From: Streptomyces hyderabadensis
GTDB taxonomy: Bacteria > Actinomycetota > Actinomycetes > Streptomycetales > Streptomycetaceae
NCBI RefSeq assembly: GCF_020404845.1
Contig: NZ_JAIOJZ010000010.1
Coordinates: 62,001 to 126,000 of the forward strand
DNA length: 64,000 nucleotides
Direction: 5' to 3'
Shown here: piece after piece, positions 38,128-46,791 of the stretch
Layout: every line of letters begins with the position of its first letter
Numbering within the stretch: position 1 is the first letter of the stretch
Notes under the pieces: generated by a model
Databases searched by the model: none
What the model was told of the DNA's origin: nothing
Seen by the model: only the letters and a program-made list of their open reading frames with translations
Position numbers and translations under genes: made by a program

Positions 38128-39504
38128 CTAGGCCTCCGTGCTGATGAAGACGTTCTTGGTCTCGGTGAACGCGGTCAGCGCGTCCGGGCCCAGCTCGCGG
38201 CCGATGCCGGACTGCTTGAACCCGCCGAACGGTGTCCAGTAGCGGACGCTGGCGTGGGAGTTGACGGACAGGTTCCCGGCGCGCACCGCGCCCGACACGC
38301 GCAGGGCGCGGCCGACGTCCCGGGTCCACAGCGAGCCGGACAGGCCGTAGTCGGTGGCGTTGGCCAGGCGGATCGCGTCGGCCTCGTCGTCGAAGGGCAG
38401 GACGACGGCGACGGGGCCGAAGACCTCCTCGACGGCCACGGGCGCGTGCGGGTCGACGCCGGTGAGGACGGTCGGCGGGTACCAGAAGCCGGGCCCGCCC
38501 TCGGGTGCCTTGCCGCGGATGCCGGGGGCGTCGGCGGGGACGTGCGAGCGGACGCGCTCCAGCTGGGCGCGGGAGATCAGCGGGCCCATCTCGGTGCTCT
38601 CGTCGGCCGGGTCGCCGACCCGGACGGCCTCGATCGCGGGGGCGAGCAGTTCGAGGAAGCGGTCGTGCACGGACCGCTGGACGAGGATGCGGGTGCGGGC
38701 GCAGCAGTCCTGGCCGCTGTTGTCGAGGAAGGACATGGGTGCGGCGGCCGCGGCGGCCTCGATGTCGGCGTCGGCGAAGACGATGTTGGGGCTCTTGCCG
38801 CCGAGTTCGAGGGTGACGGGCTTGAGCAGGGCGGCGCCCTTGGCGGCCACCTGCCGGCCGACGGCCGTGGACCCGGTGAAGACGATCTTGGCGACGTCCG
38901 GGTGTTCGACGAGCGCGTCGCCCGCGACCGGGCCGTGTCCGGGCAGCACCTGGAACAGGCCCTCGGGCAGGCCCGCAGCCAGGGCGAGTTCGGCCAGGCG
39001 GAGCGCGGTGAGCGGGGTCGTCTCGGCGGGCTTGAGGAGGACCGCGTTGCCCGCTGCGAGCGCCGGTGCCGTGGCCCAGGCGGCGATCGGCATCGGGAAG
39101 TTCCAGGGGGCGATGACGCCGACGACACCGAGGGGTTCGAGGAGCGTGACGTCCAGGCCTCCCGCGACCGGGATCTGGCGTCCGGTGAGCCGCTCCACTC
39201 CCCCGGCGGCGTAGTCGAGCAGGTCGCGGACGTTGCCGGCCTCCCAGCGGGCGTTGCCGAGGAGGTGTCCGGCCTGGCGGACCTCCAGGCGGGCCAGCTC
39301 CTCCAGGTGCGCGTCGACGGTGGCGGCGAAGCGGCGCAGCAGCCGGGCCCGGTCGCCGGGGGCGAGGGCGGCCCAGGCGGTCTGGGCCCGTACGGCGCGG
39401 GCGACGGCGGCGTCCACGTCGGCCGCGGAGGCGGCGGGGACGGTGGCGACGACCTCTTCGGTGGCGGGGTTCAGTACGACCAGTCCGGGCGACTCGTGGG
39501 ACAA
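38128..39504 (-). CDS. NAD-dependent aldehyde dehydrogenase
   Basis: 458 residues. APWNFPM cofactor motif, FTGSTAVGR, catalytic Glu in VTLELGGKSPN and catalytic Cys in NSGQDCCART (second Cys of the pair is the nucleophile), with the C-terminal FGGFKQSGIGRELG typical of ALDH. Position immediately after the glutamine-synthetase-like gene (7 bp) fits oxidation of a gamma-glutamyl aldehyde, as PuuC does in putrescine degradation; here the amine may be ethanolamine. Confidence 0.95.
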   Translation of the reverse strand: MSHESPGLVVLNPATEEVVATVPAASAADVDAAVARAVRAQTAWAALAPGDRARLLRRFAATVDAHLEELARLEVRQAGHLLGNARWEAGNVRDLLDYAAGGVERLTGRQIPVAGGLDVTLLEPLGVVGVIAPWNFPMPIAAWATAPALAAGNAVLLKPAETTPLTALRLAELALAAGLPEGLFQVLPGHGPVAGDALVEHPDVAKIVFTGSTAVGRQVAAKGAALLKPVTLELGGKSPNIVFADADIEAAAAAAPMSFLDNSGQDCCARTRILVQRSVHDRFLELLAPAIEAVRVGDPADESTEMGPLISRAQLERVRSHVPADAPGIRGKAPEGGPGFWYPPTVLTGVDPHAPVAVEEVFGPVAVVLPFDDEADAIRLANATDYGLSGSLWTRDVGRALRVSGAVRAGNLSVNSHASVRYWTPFGGFKQSGIGRELGPDALTAFTETKNVFISTEA

Positions 39505-39511
39505 GTGGGCC

Positions 39512-40870
39512 TCACATGCGTTCGAAGGAGCGGCGCAGTTCCCAGTCGGTGACGGCGGCGTCGTAGGCGTCCAGTTCGACGCGCGCCATGTTGCGGTAGT
39601 GGGCGACGACCTCGTCCCCGAAGGCGGCCTTGGCGAGGGTGCTGTTCTCCCACAGCTCGGCGGCCTCGCGCAGGGTGCTGGGGACGTGTGCGAAGTCGCC
39701 GGTGTAGGCGTTGCCGGGGCAGGGCTCGGGCAGCTCCAGGCGCTGCTCGACGCCGTGCAGCCCGGCGGCGACCATGCCGGCCACCGCGAGGTAGGGGTTG
39801 ACGTCGCCGCCGGGGAGCCGGTTCTCGAAGCGGAGCGAGCGGCCGTGGCCGACGACGCGCAGGGCGCAGGTGCGGTTGTCGTGGCCCCAGGCGACGGCGG
39901 TGGGGGCGAAGGAGCCGGGCTGGAAGCGCTTGTAGGAGTTGATGTGCGGGGCGTGGAGGAGGGAGAACTCGCGCAGCGCCACCAGCTGTCCGGCGAGGAA
40001 GTGCCGCATGACCTCGGACATGCCGGACCCGTCGGCCATGGCGTTGCGCCCGTCGGCGTCGGCGAGCGAGAGGTGGATGTGGCAGGAGTTGCCCTCGCGC
40101 TCGTTGTACTTGGCCATGAAGGTGAGGGACATGCCCTCCTGGGCGGCGATCTCCTTGGCGCCGGTCTTGTAGATCGCGTGCTGGTCGCAGGTGACCAGGG
40201 CCTCGTCGTAGCGGAACGCGATCTCGTGCTGGCCGGGGTTGCACTCGCCCTTGGCGGACTCGACGGTGAGACCGGCCCCGGCCATCTCGTTGCGGATGCG
40301 GCGCAGCAGGGGTTCGACGCGGCCGGTGCCGAGCACCGAGTAGTCGACGTTGTACTGGTTGGCCGGGGTCAGGCCGCGGTAGTTCGCGTCCCAGGCCTGT
40401 TCGTAGGTGTCGCGGAAGACGATGAACTCCAGCTCGGTGCCGACCTGCGCGGTGTATCCGTGTTCCGCGAGCCGCTCCAACTGGCGGCGCAGGATCTGGC
40501 GGGGCGCGGCGAGCACCGGGGACCCGTCCTCCCAGGCGAGGTCGGCGACGACCATCGCGGTGCCCTCGTTCCAGGGCAGCCGGCGCAGGGTGGCCGGGTC
40601 GGCGTGCATGGCGAAGTCGCCGTAGCCGCGGTCCCAGGAGGACATGGCGTAGCCGTCGACGGTGTTCATGTCGGCGTCGACGGCGAGGAGGTAGTTGCAG
40701 CCCTCGGTGCCGTGTGCCAGGACCTCGTCGAGGAAGAAGCGGGCGGCGAACCGCTTGCCCTGGAGGCGGCCCTGCATGTCGGGGAAGGCGAGGACGACGG
40801 TGTCGATGTCACCGGCGGCGACGAGGGCGTGCAGTTCCTCGACCCCGAGCGGGGGTGTGCGGTCTGCCAC
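39512..40870 (-). CDS. glnA4: Glutamine-synthetase-like ligase, GlnA4 type (gamma-glutamylethanolamide synthetase)
   Basis: 452 residues. GS fold: N-terminal beta-grasp (DTVVLAFPDMQGRLQGKRFAARFF), catalytic VGTELEFIVF, CNPGQHEIAF, NSCHIHLSL and C-terminal RVVGHGRSLRFENRLPGGDVNPY. Departs from true GlnA at several glutamate- and ammonium-site motifs, as gamma-glutamylation ligases do. From memory the S. coelicolor gene in the same neighbourhood (SCO1613, GlnA4) ligates ethanolamine to glutamate. GTG 40870 (MADRTPP) chosen because AGAAGGAGG lies 8 nt upstream; ATG 40900 lacks a site. Divergent from the GntR gene. Confidence 0.85.
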   Translation of the reverse strand: MADRTPPLGVEELHALVAAGDIDTVVLAFPDMQGRLQGKRFAARFFLDEVLAHGTEGCNYLLAVDADMNTVDGYAMSSWDRGYGDFAMHADPATLRRLPWNEGTAMVVADLAWEDGSPVLAAPRQILRRQLERLAEHGYTAQVGTELEFIVFRDTYEQAWDANYRGLTPANQYNVDYSVLGTGRVEPLLRRIRNEMAGAGLTVESAKGECNPGQHEIAFRYDEALVTCDQHAIYKTGAKEIAAQEGMSLTFMAKYNEREGNSCHIHLSLADADGRNAMADGSGMSEVMRHFLAGQLVALREFSLLHAPHINSYKRFQPGSFAPTAVAWGHDNRTCALRVVGHGRSLRFENRLPGGDVNPYLAVAGMVAAGLHGVEQRLELPEPCPGNAYTGDFAHVPSTLREAAELWENSTLAKAAFGDEVVAHYRNMARVELDAYDAAVTDWELRRSFERM

Positions 40871-40900
40871 GGGGAGAGCCTCCTTCTGGCCGGGAGCCAT

Positions 40901-40920
40901 AAGGTATTGCCGGGAACCTT
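40901..40920. promoter_or_regulatory. Candidate GntR operator between glnA4-like gene and its regulator
   Basis: AAGGTATTGCCGGGAACCTT, a 20-nt imperfect palindrome with AAGGT/ACCTT ends, in the 74-bp divergent spacer. A related AAGGTATGGGAAC occurs at 41727-41739, upstream of the amidotransferase gene. Two like sites flanking the regulator gene suggest control of both transcripts by it. Confidence 0.5.
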
Positions 40921-40944
40921 TGGTTGGGAAGGGGGCGCGGCCGC

Positions 40945-41697
40945 GTGCGGGAGGAATCCGCCGGGAGTGCCGGGAGCGCCGGGAGCGTGACGGACCGGCT
41001 GGCGCCGGTGCTGCGCCCGGTGCGGGCCGGGAACGGCTTCGAGGAGGCGCTGGAGCAGATCCTCCAGGTCGTCCGGCTGGGCCTGGTGGCGGGCGGCGAG
41101 CGGCTGCCGGCCGAGCGGGAGCTGGCGGAGCGGCTGGGGATCAGCCGGGTGACGCTGCGCGAGGTGCTGCGGGTGCTCCAGGACCAGGGGCTGGTCGAGG
41201 CGCGGCGCGGACGCTACGGCGGAACGTTCGTGCTGCCCCGGGCGGACGCGGGCGGCGAGGACGAGCTGCGGCGCCGGGTGGCCGGGGTCGACATCGAGGA
41301 CGTGCTGCGCTTCCGGGAGGTGCTGGAGGTGGGCGCGGCCGGGCTGTGCGCGGCGCACGGGCTGACGGACGCGCGGGCGGCGCGGCTGGCCGAGGCGCTG
41401 GCCGGTACGCGGGAGGCGCCGCTGGCGCAGTACCGGCGGCTGGACACGATGCTGCACCTGACGCTGGCGGAGCTGTGCGGCTCTCCGGCGCTGGCGGCAC
41501 AGTACGCGGCGGTCCGCGCCACCCTCAACGACCTGCTGGACTGCATCCCGCTGCTGGTGCGCAACCTGGAGCACTCCCAGCGCCAGCACGCGGCGCTGGT
41601 GGCGGCGGTGCTCGACGGGGACGCGGACGGGGCGCGGGAGATCGCGCGGGAGCACTGCGCGGGGACGGCGGCGCTGCTGCGCGGGTTTCTGACCTGA
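40945..41697 (+). CDS. FadR-subfamily GntR regulator of the amine cluster
   Basis: 250 residues. Winged helix at ~45-110 (LPAERELAERLGISRVTLREVLRVLQDQGLVEARRGRYGGTFV) and an all-helical FCD ligand domain with metal-site histidines (DTMLHLTLAEL, HSQRQHAALV). GTG 40945 was chosen from AGGGGG 10 nt upstream; GTG 40987 (MTDRLAPV) is also possible. Lies between glnA4-like and amidotransferase genes, and so is probably their ligand-responsive repressor. Confidence 0.92.
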   Translation: MREESAGSAGSAGSVTDRLAPVLRPVRAGNGFEEALEQILQVVRLGLVAGGERLPAERELAERLGISRVTLREVLRVLQDQGLVEARRGRYGGTFVLPRADAGGEDELRRRVAGVDIEDVLRFREVLEVGAAGLCAAHGLTDARAARLAEALAGTREAPLAQYRRLDTMLHLTLAELCGSPALAAQYAAVRATLNDLLDCIPLLVRNLEHSQRQHAALVAAVLDGDADGAREIAREHCAGTAALLRGFLT

Positions 41698-41700
41698 ACG

Positions 41701-41730
41701 CCTTGCCGTGGCGGCATGCCGCGGCAAAGG
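41701..41730 (+). terminator. Hairpin after the GntR gene
   Basis: CCTTGCCG...CGGCAAAGG encloses the perfect palindrome GCGGCATGCCGC (41711-41722), starting 4 nt after the GntR stop. Works either as terminator or as part of the operator region, since an AAGGTA half-site overlaps its right end. Confidence 0.5.
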
Positions 41731-41773
41731 TATGGGAACGGCTCATTGACCGGTCCGATTTCCTGGAGGGCGG

Positions 41774-42475
41774 ATGGCGGACAGCCCGCTGATCGGCGTC
41801 AGCACGTACCTGGAGTCCGCGGTGCGCTGGGGCGTGTGGGAGCTGGAGGCGGCCCTGTTGCCGGCCGGGTATCCGCGGCTGGTGCAACGGGCGGGCGGCC
41901 TGGCCGTCATGCTCCCGCCGGACGCGCCGGAGCGGGCCGCCGCGGCCGTCGCCCGGGTCGACGGGCTGGTGATCGCGGGCGGACCGGACGTGGAGCCGGT
42001 CCGTTACGGCGCCGAACCCGATCCGCGCACCGGCCCGCCGGCCCGGGCCCGGGACACCTGGGAGCTGGCGCTCATCGAGGCGGCCCTGGCCGCGGGCGTC
42101 CCGCTGCTGGGCGTCTGCCGTGGCATGCAGCTGCTCAACGTCGCCCTGGGCGGCACCCTCGTCCAGCACATCGAGGGGCACGCCGAGGTGGTGGGCGTGT
42201 TCGGCGACCACCCGGTGCGCCCGGTGCCGGGGACGCGGTACGCCGCCGCCGTCCCGGAGGAGACGAGCGTGCCGACGTACCACCACCAGGCGGTGGACCG
42301 GCTCGGCACCGGCCTGGTCGCCTCGGCCCACGCGGCGGACGGCACCGTGGAGGCGGTGGAACTGCCGTCCGCCCCTGGCTGGGTGCTGGGCGTGCAGTGG
42401 CACCCGGAGATGGGCGAGGACGTACGCGTGATGAGGGCCCTGGTGGACGCGGCCCGGCGGGGCCGAGAAGCCTGA
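41774..42475 (+). CDS. Class I glutamine-amidotransferase-like peptidase (PuuD/C26 type)
   Basis: 233 residues. Nucleophile elbow GVCRGMQLLNV with the catalytic Cys, and His-Glu in VQWHPEMG; IAGGPDVEPVRYG at the N-terminal oxyanion site. In putrescine catabolism PuuD releases the end product by hydrolysing the gamma-glutamyl bond. The same role, freeing glutamate from the gamma-glutamylated amine product, fits the cluster with the GlnA4-like ligase and aldehyde dehydrogenase. ATG 41774 has GGAGGGCGG upstream. Confidence 0.93.
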   Translation: MADSPLIGVSTYLESAVRWGVWELEAALLPAGYPRLVQRAGGLAVMLPPDAPERAAAAVARVDGLVIAGGPDVEPVRYGAEPDPRTGPPARARDTWELALIEAALAAGVPLLGVCRGMQLLNVALGGTLVQHIEGHAEVVGVFGDHPVRPVPGTRYAAAVPEETSVPTYHHQAVDRLGTGLVASAHAADGTVEAVELPSAPGWVLGVQWHPEMGEDVRVMRALVDAARRGREA

Positions 42476-42915
42476 CGGCGTCCGCCCGATCCATCACCGC
42501 ACGGTGAACCGCGACCCCACGGCCCCCGCCCCGCACCTGGCCACCTCCGGTCCACACGCCCGGCGGCCCTCGGGGCCCGCACCCCGGCCGCCCGGCCCGC
42601 GCAGCGGATCGTGCCCCGAGGCAGCCGTGGAAGAGCCCAACGACCCCCGCGGACAGGACACAGACCGGCCACAAGACCGCGCCACGAGCCCAACCCCACA
42701 CCCCCGGCCCCCGGCCCCCGGCCCCCGGCCCCCGCGGACAGGACACAGACCGGCCACGAGACCGCGCCACGAACCAACCCCGCACCCCGGGCCCCGGCCC
42801 TGCCACCGCCCCGTCCCGCCCCGCGCGGCGGACGGCACCCGTGATGTCGCGGGAGGGATGCCGTCCGGCGCCGGTGGTCGTGGTGGGTCCGGGGCCGGGG
42901 CGGTGTGCGCCGGGT
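42476..42915. other. 440-bp intergenic region rich in repeats
   Basis: No credible gene; open frames across it are composition artefacts. Contains the ~60-bp direct repeat and the CCCCCGG tandem array listed separately. The amidotransferase and LysR genes converge on it. Confidence 0.6.
42644..42790. repeat. Direct ~60-bp repeat flanking a CCCCCGG tandem array
   Basis: CCCCCGCGGACAGGACACAG... at 42644-42706 recurs at 42729-42790 (85-bp period) with few changes (ACAAGACC/ACGAGACC). Between them CCCCCGG is repeated four times plus CCCCC (42701-42733). A locally duplicated, slippage-prone spacer. Confidence 0.8.
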
Positions 42916-43890
42916 CTAGCTCCGGGTCAGGGACAGCAGGCGGCGGGCCGGGCCGGTGGGGCGGTGGCCGGTGGGCCACACCGCTCGCAGGTCGCGGGCG
43001 AGGACGACGTCCGCCACGGGCACGCTCACCAGGCGCCGGGTGGTCAGTTCCTCGCCGACCGCGAGTTCGCTGAGGACGGAGGGCCCGGCGCCGCCCACCG
43101 CGGCGGCCTTCACCGCCGTCGTCGAGGACAGTTCGATCAGGGGGCGGGCCAGGCCGCCCAGCGCCGCGTCCAGGACCTGCCGGGTGCCCGAGCCCTTCTC
43201 CCGCAGGATCAGCGGGGTCGACGCCAGCTCCGCCGCCTTCAGCGGGCTCCTGCGACGGGCCCAGGGGTGACCCGGGGCGGTCACGACGATGAGCCGGTCG
43301 TGGCCGATGACCGCGGAGTCCAGACCGGTCGGCACACTCACCCCCTCCACGAACCCCAGGTCGGCCTCGTCGGCCAGCAGGCGCTCCGCCACCGCCGTCG
43401 AGTTGCCCGCGAGCAGCGACACCGCCGTGTCCGGCAGCTGGGTGCGCAGCGCGACCAGCCAGCCCGGCAGCAGGTACTCGGCGATCGTCATGCTCGCCGC
43501 GACCCGCAGCCGCGAGTCCCTCCGGTCCCGCAGCGCCTGCGCGCCCGCGTCGAACGCCTCGGCGGCCTCCACGATCCGCCGCGCCCAGTCGGTCACCAGC
43601 GCGCCCGCGTCGGTGAGCCGGGAGCCGCGCGGCGAGCGGTCCACCAGGGCGACGCCCAGCTGCCGCTCCATGGAGCGGATGCGGCTGCTGGCGGCCGGCT
43701 GCGTGATGCCCAGCTCGCGCGCCGCCCCGCCGAGGCTGCCCAGGCGGGCCACCGCCAGCAACAGCTCCAGCGCGCCGAGGTCCGGCACCCGGTGAGCCAG
43801 CGAGCCCGCCCCGTGCCGCGCCCGGGTGTCGTGCCCGCCCTCCGCGGCACCCGTGCCGCCGCCCGTACCGCTGCCCGTGCCCTCGCTCAT
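42916..43890 (-). CDS. LysR-type transcriptional regulator
   Basis: 324 residues. HTH at ~38-97 (LGALELLLAVARLGSLGGAARELGITQPAASSRIRSMERQLGVALVDRS), effector domain with LILREKGSGTRQVLDAAL. Glycine-rich first 30 residues are probably disordered. Divergent from a TDT-family transporter gene 70 bp away; this pairing is common and implies the regulator activates the transporter in response to its substrate. Confidence 0.94.
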   Translation of the reverse strand: MSEGTGSGTGGGTGAAEGGHDTRARHGAGSLAHRVPDLGALELLLAVARLGSLGGAARELGITQPAASSRIRSMERQLGVALVDRSPRGSRLTDAGALVTDWARRIVEAAEAFDAGAQALRDRRDSRLRVAASMTIAEYLLPGWLVALRTQLPDTAVSLLAGNSTAVAERLLADEADLGFVEGVSVPTGLDSAVIGHDRLIVVTAPGHPWARRRSPLKAAELASTPLILREKGSGTRQVLDAALGGLARPLIELSSTTAVKAAAVGGAGPSVLSELAVGEELTTRRLVSVPVADVVLARDLRAVWPTGHRPTGPARRLLSLTRS

Positions 43891-43901
43891 AACCCCAGCT
43901 T

Positions 43902-43919
43902 ATGCCCTCATAGAGGCAT
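43902..43919. promoter_or_regulatory. Candidate LysR operator
   Basis: ATGCCCTCATAGAGGCAT, an 18-nt imperfect palindrome in the 70-bp divergent spacer, 12 bp from the LysR start codon. Arms ATGCC/GGCAT and AT-rich centre match the T-N11-A style of LysR sites. Confidence 0.5.
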
Positions 43920-43960
43920 GGTCCCTGGTCAGGGGTTTCCCCGGCCGGGACCGTGGAGTC

Positions 43961-45133
<1,173 letters not shown>

Positions 45134-45789
45134 GGTACCGCCCGTCGACGAGGGCGCAGGGCAGCCCCGGGAAGGCCTCCGGGCCGTCGTCGGCGGTGAA
45201 GCGGTACGGCTCGTCCGGCAGGACCACGACGTCCGGGCGGGCCGCCCGCAGTTCGTCCACCGGCACCTTCGGGTAGCGCTCGGCGTGGGCGGCGTACAGG
45301 TGGTCGACGCCGAGGCGGGCCAGGACGTCCCCGGCGAAGGTGTCGCGGCCCAGCACCATCCAGGGCCTGCGCCAGATCGGCACGACGGCCGTGGCGCGCC
45401 CTTCGGGGACGGGCGGGCCGGCCCAGGCGGCCTCCGCCTCGTCCAGCCAGCGGGGCCGGGAGCGGGCGCCGCAGGCGGTCAGCACCCGGTCCAGCTCCGT
45501 GACGGCCTGCGGGACGGTGCGCACCTCGGTGACCAGCACCTCGACGCCCGCCGCGCGCAGGGCGTCGAGGTCGGCGGCGCGGTTCTCCTCCTCGTTGGCG
45601 ATCACCAGGTCGGGAGCGAGGGAGCGGATGCGGTCGGTCTTCGGGTTCTTGGTGCCGCCGACGCGGACGACATCGAGGCCGGCCGGGTGGGTGCACCAGT
45701 CGGTCGCGCCGACCAGCGCCCCGGGGACGGTGCGGGCCACCGCCTCGGTCAGCGACGGCACCAGCGAGACCACCCTCACCGGCGCGCCC

Positions 45790-46359
45790 TCACCGGCGGG
45801 GCCCTTCGCGGACCGCCTCGATGTGCTCGGCGACGGCGACGACGATCAGCCGGGTGTCGGGCACCGTGGCCCGCCAGCGGTGCCGCACCCCGCCGGTGAG
45901 GTACAGCGTGTCGCCGCGCCCGAGCCGGTAGGCGCGGCCCTCGGCCTCGATCTCCACGGCGCCCTCGGCGACGAACATCAACTGGTCGTTGCGGTACTGC
46001 AGTTCGCGGCCGGCGTCGTGGTCGCCGGTGAACTCGGAGGCGTGCATCTGGTGGTGTCCGCGCACCAGGGAGCGCACCTTGGGCGCCAGCTCGGGGTCGG
46101 GGTCCTCGGCGCGGACCACGTCGACGCTGCACGCCGGGTCGGCCGCGGCGAGCAGCTCGACGGCGGTGGTGCGCAGCGCGTCGGCCACCTTCTCCAGGGA
46201 GGTCTGGCTGGGCCGCGCCCGGTCGTTCTCGATCTGGCTCAGGAAGGGCACGGACAGGCCGCTGCGCTCGGACACCACGGCGAGGGTGAGTTCGAGGTCC
46301 CGGCGCCGCCGCCGTACGGCCGCGCCCACCCGGAGGTGCTGATCTTTGTGGTCGCCCAT
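45790..46359 (-). CDS. XRE-cupin transcriptional regulator
   Basis: 189 residues. HTH_3 at ~10-66 (VGAAVRRRRRDLELTLAVVSERSGLSVPFLSQIENDRARPSQTSLEKVADAL) and a C-terminal cupin (ELQYRNDQLMFVAEGAVEIEAEGRAYRLGRGDTLYLTGGVRHRW). ATG 46359 follows GAAGGAGGGAG. Likely autoregulated, with the cupin sensing a small ligand. First gene of a two-gene unit with the metal-receptor-like protein. Confidence 0.93.
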   Translation of the reverse strand: MGDHKDQHLRVGAAVRRRRRDLELTLAVVSERSGLSVPFLSQIENDRARPSQTSLEKVADALRTTAVELLAAADPACSVDVVRAEDPDPELAPKVRSLVRGHHQMHASEFTGDHDAGRELQYRNDQLMFVAEGAVEIEAEGRAYRLGRGDTLYLTGGVRHRWRATVPDTRLIVVAVAEHIEAVREGPRR

Positions 46360-46791
46360 CGCTCCGGCTCCCTCCTTCACCCGTCGTCGTACCGTCACCG
46401 TGCCCCGTGCGGGGCGCGGCCCTCCTGATGAGTTCTCTGCACCCTACGCATGTTCGGCAAACCGTTTCATGCGGCCGTCACATCGATGTCACGGTGCGGT
46501 GGCCGCGACCTCACGTTTCTCGCCACCGGCGGGCGGGTCCGCGCGCCGTGGCACACGCCTTACCGGTTCAAGGCGTGGACGGCCTTCCGTGTTCCCGCAC
46601 GCCGTTCCCGCCCTGGTGGGCCAGGCTCGGGTGCGGGGTTGGCGCTCCGTGGTTGGCCGAATCCTTACCGTGTCCGGGCCCGGGACGACCCGAGGGGTGG
46701 GCCCGGCGGCGCGCCGTCAGGTGGCGTCACCGGGCCCACCCCTCGGGGGTGACCGTCGCTGCGCGGGGCTCCCGGGGAGCCGTCCGGCGCG
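46360..46791. other. 432-bp intergenic region
   Basis: Contains the promoter area of the XRE-cupin gene (AT-rich patch ~46440-46475, TAGGGT on the minus strand at 46446-46441), a perfect ACATCGATGT palindrome at 46480-46489 and the transporter terminator near 46.7 kb. No coding potential seen. Confidence 0.5.
46689..46747 (-). terminator. Strong terminator of the betaine transporter operon
   Basis: An 18-bp perfect stem: arm CCCGAGGGGTGGGCCCGG at 46689-46706 pairs exactly with 46730-46747, and the 23-nt loop folds again (GGCGCGCC). Begins 44 nt after the permease stop on the minus strand. Confidence 0.82.

Noticed and set aside
42644..42790. Possible CRISPR array from regularly repeated segments
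   Set aside because: Only two long copies with unequal spacing and a microsatellite spacer; no cas genes anywhere in the window.
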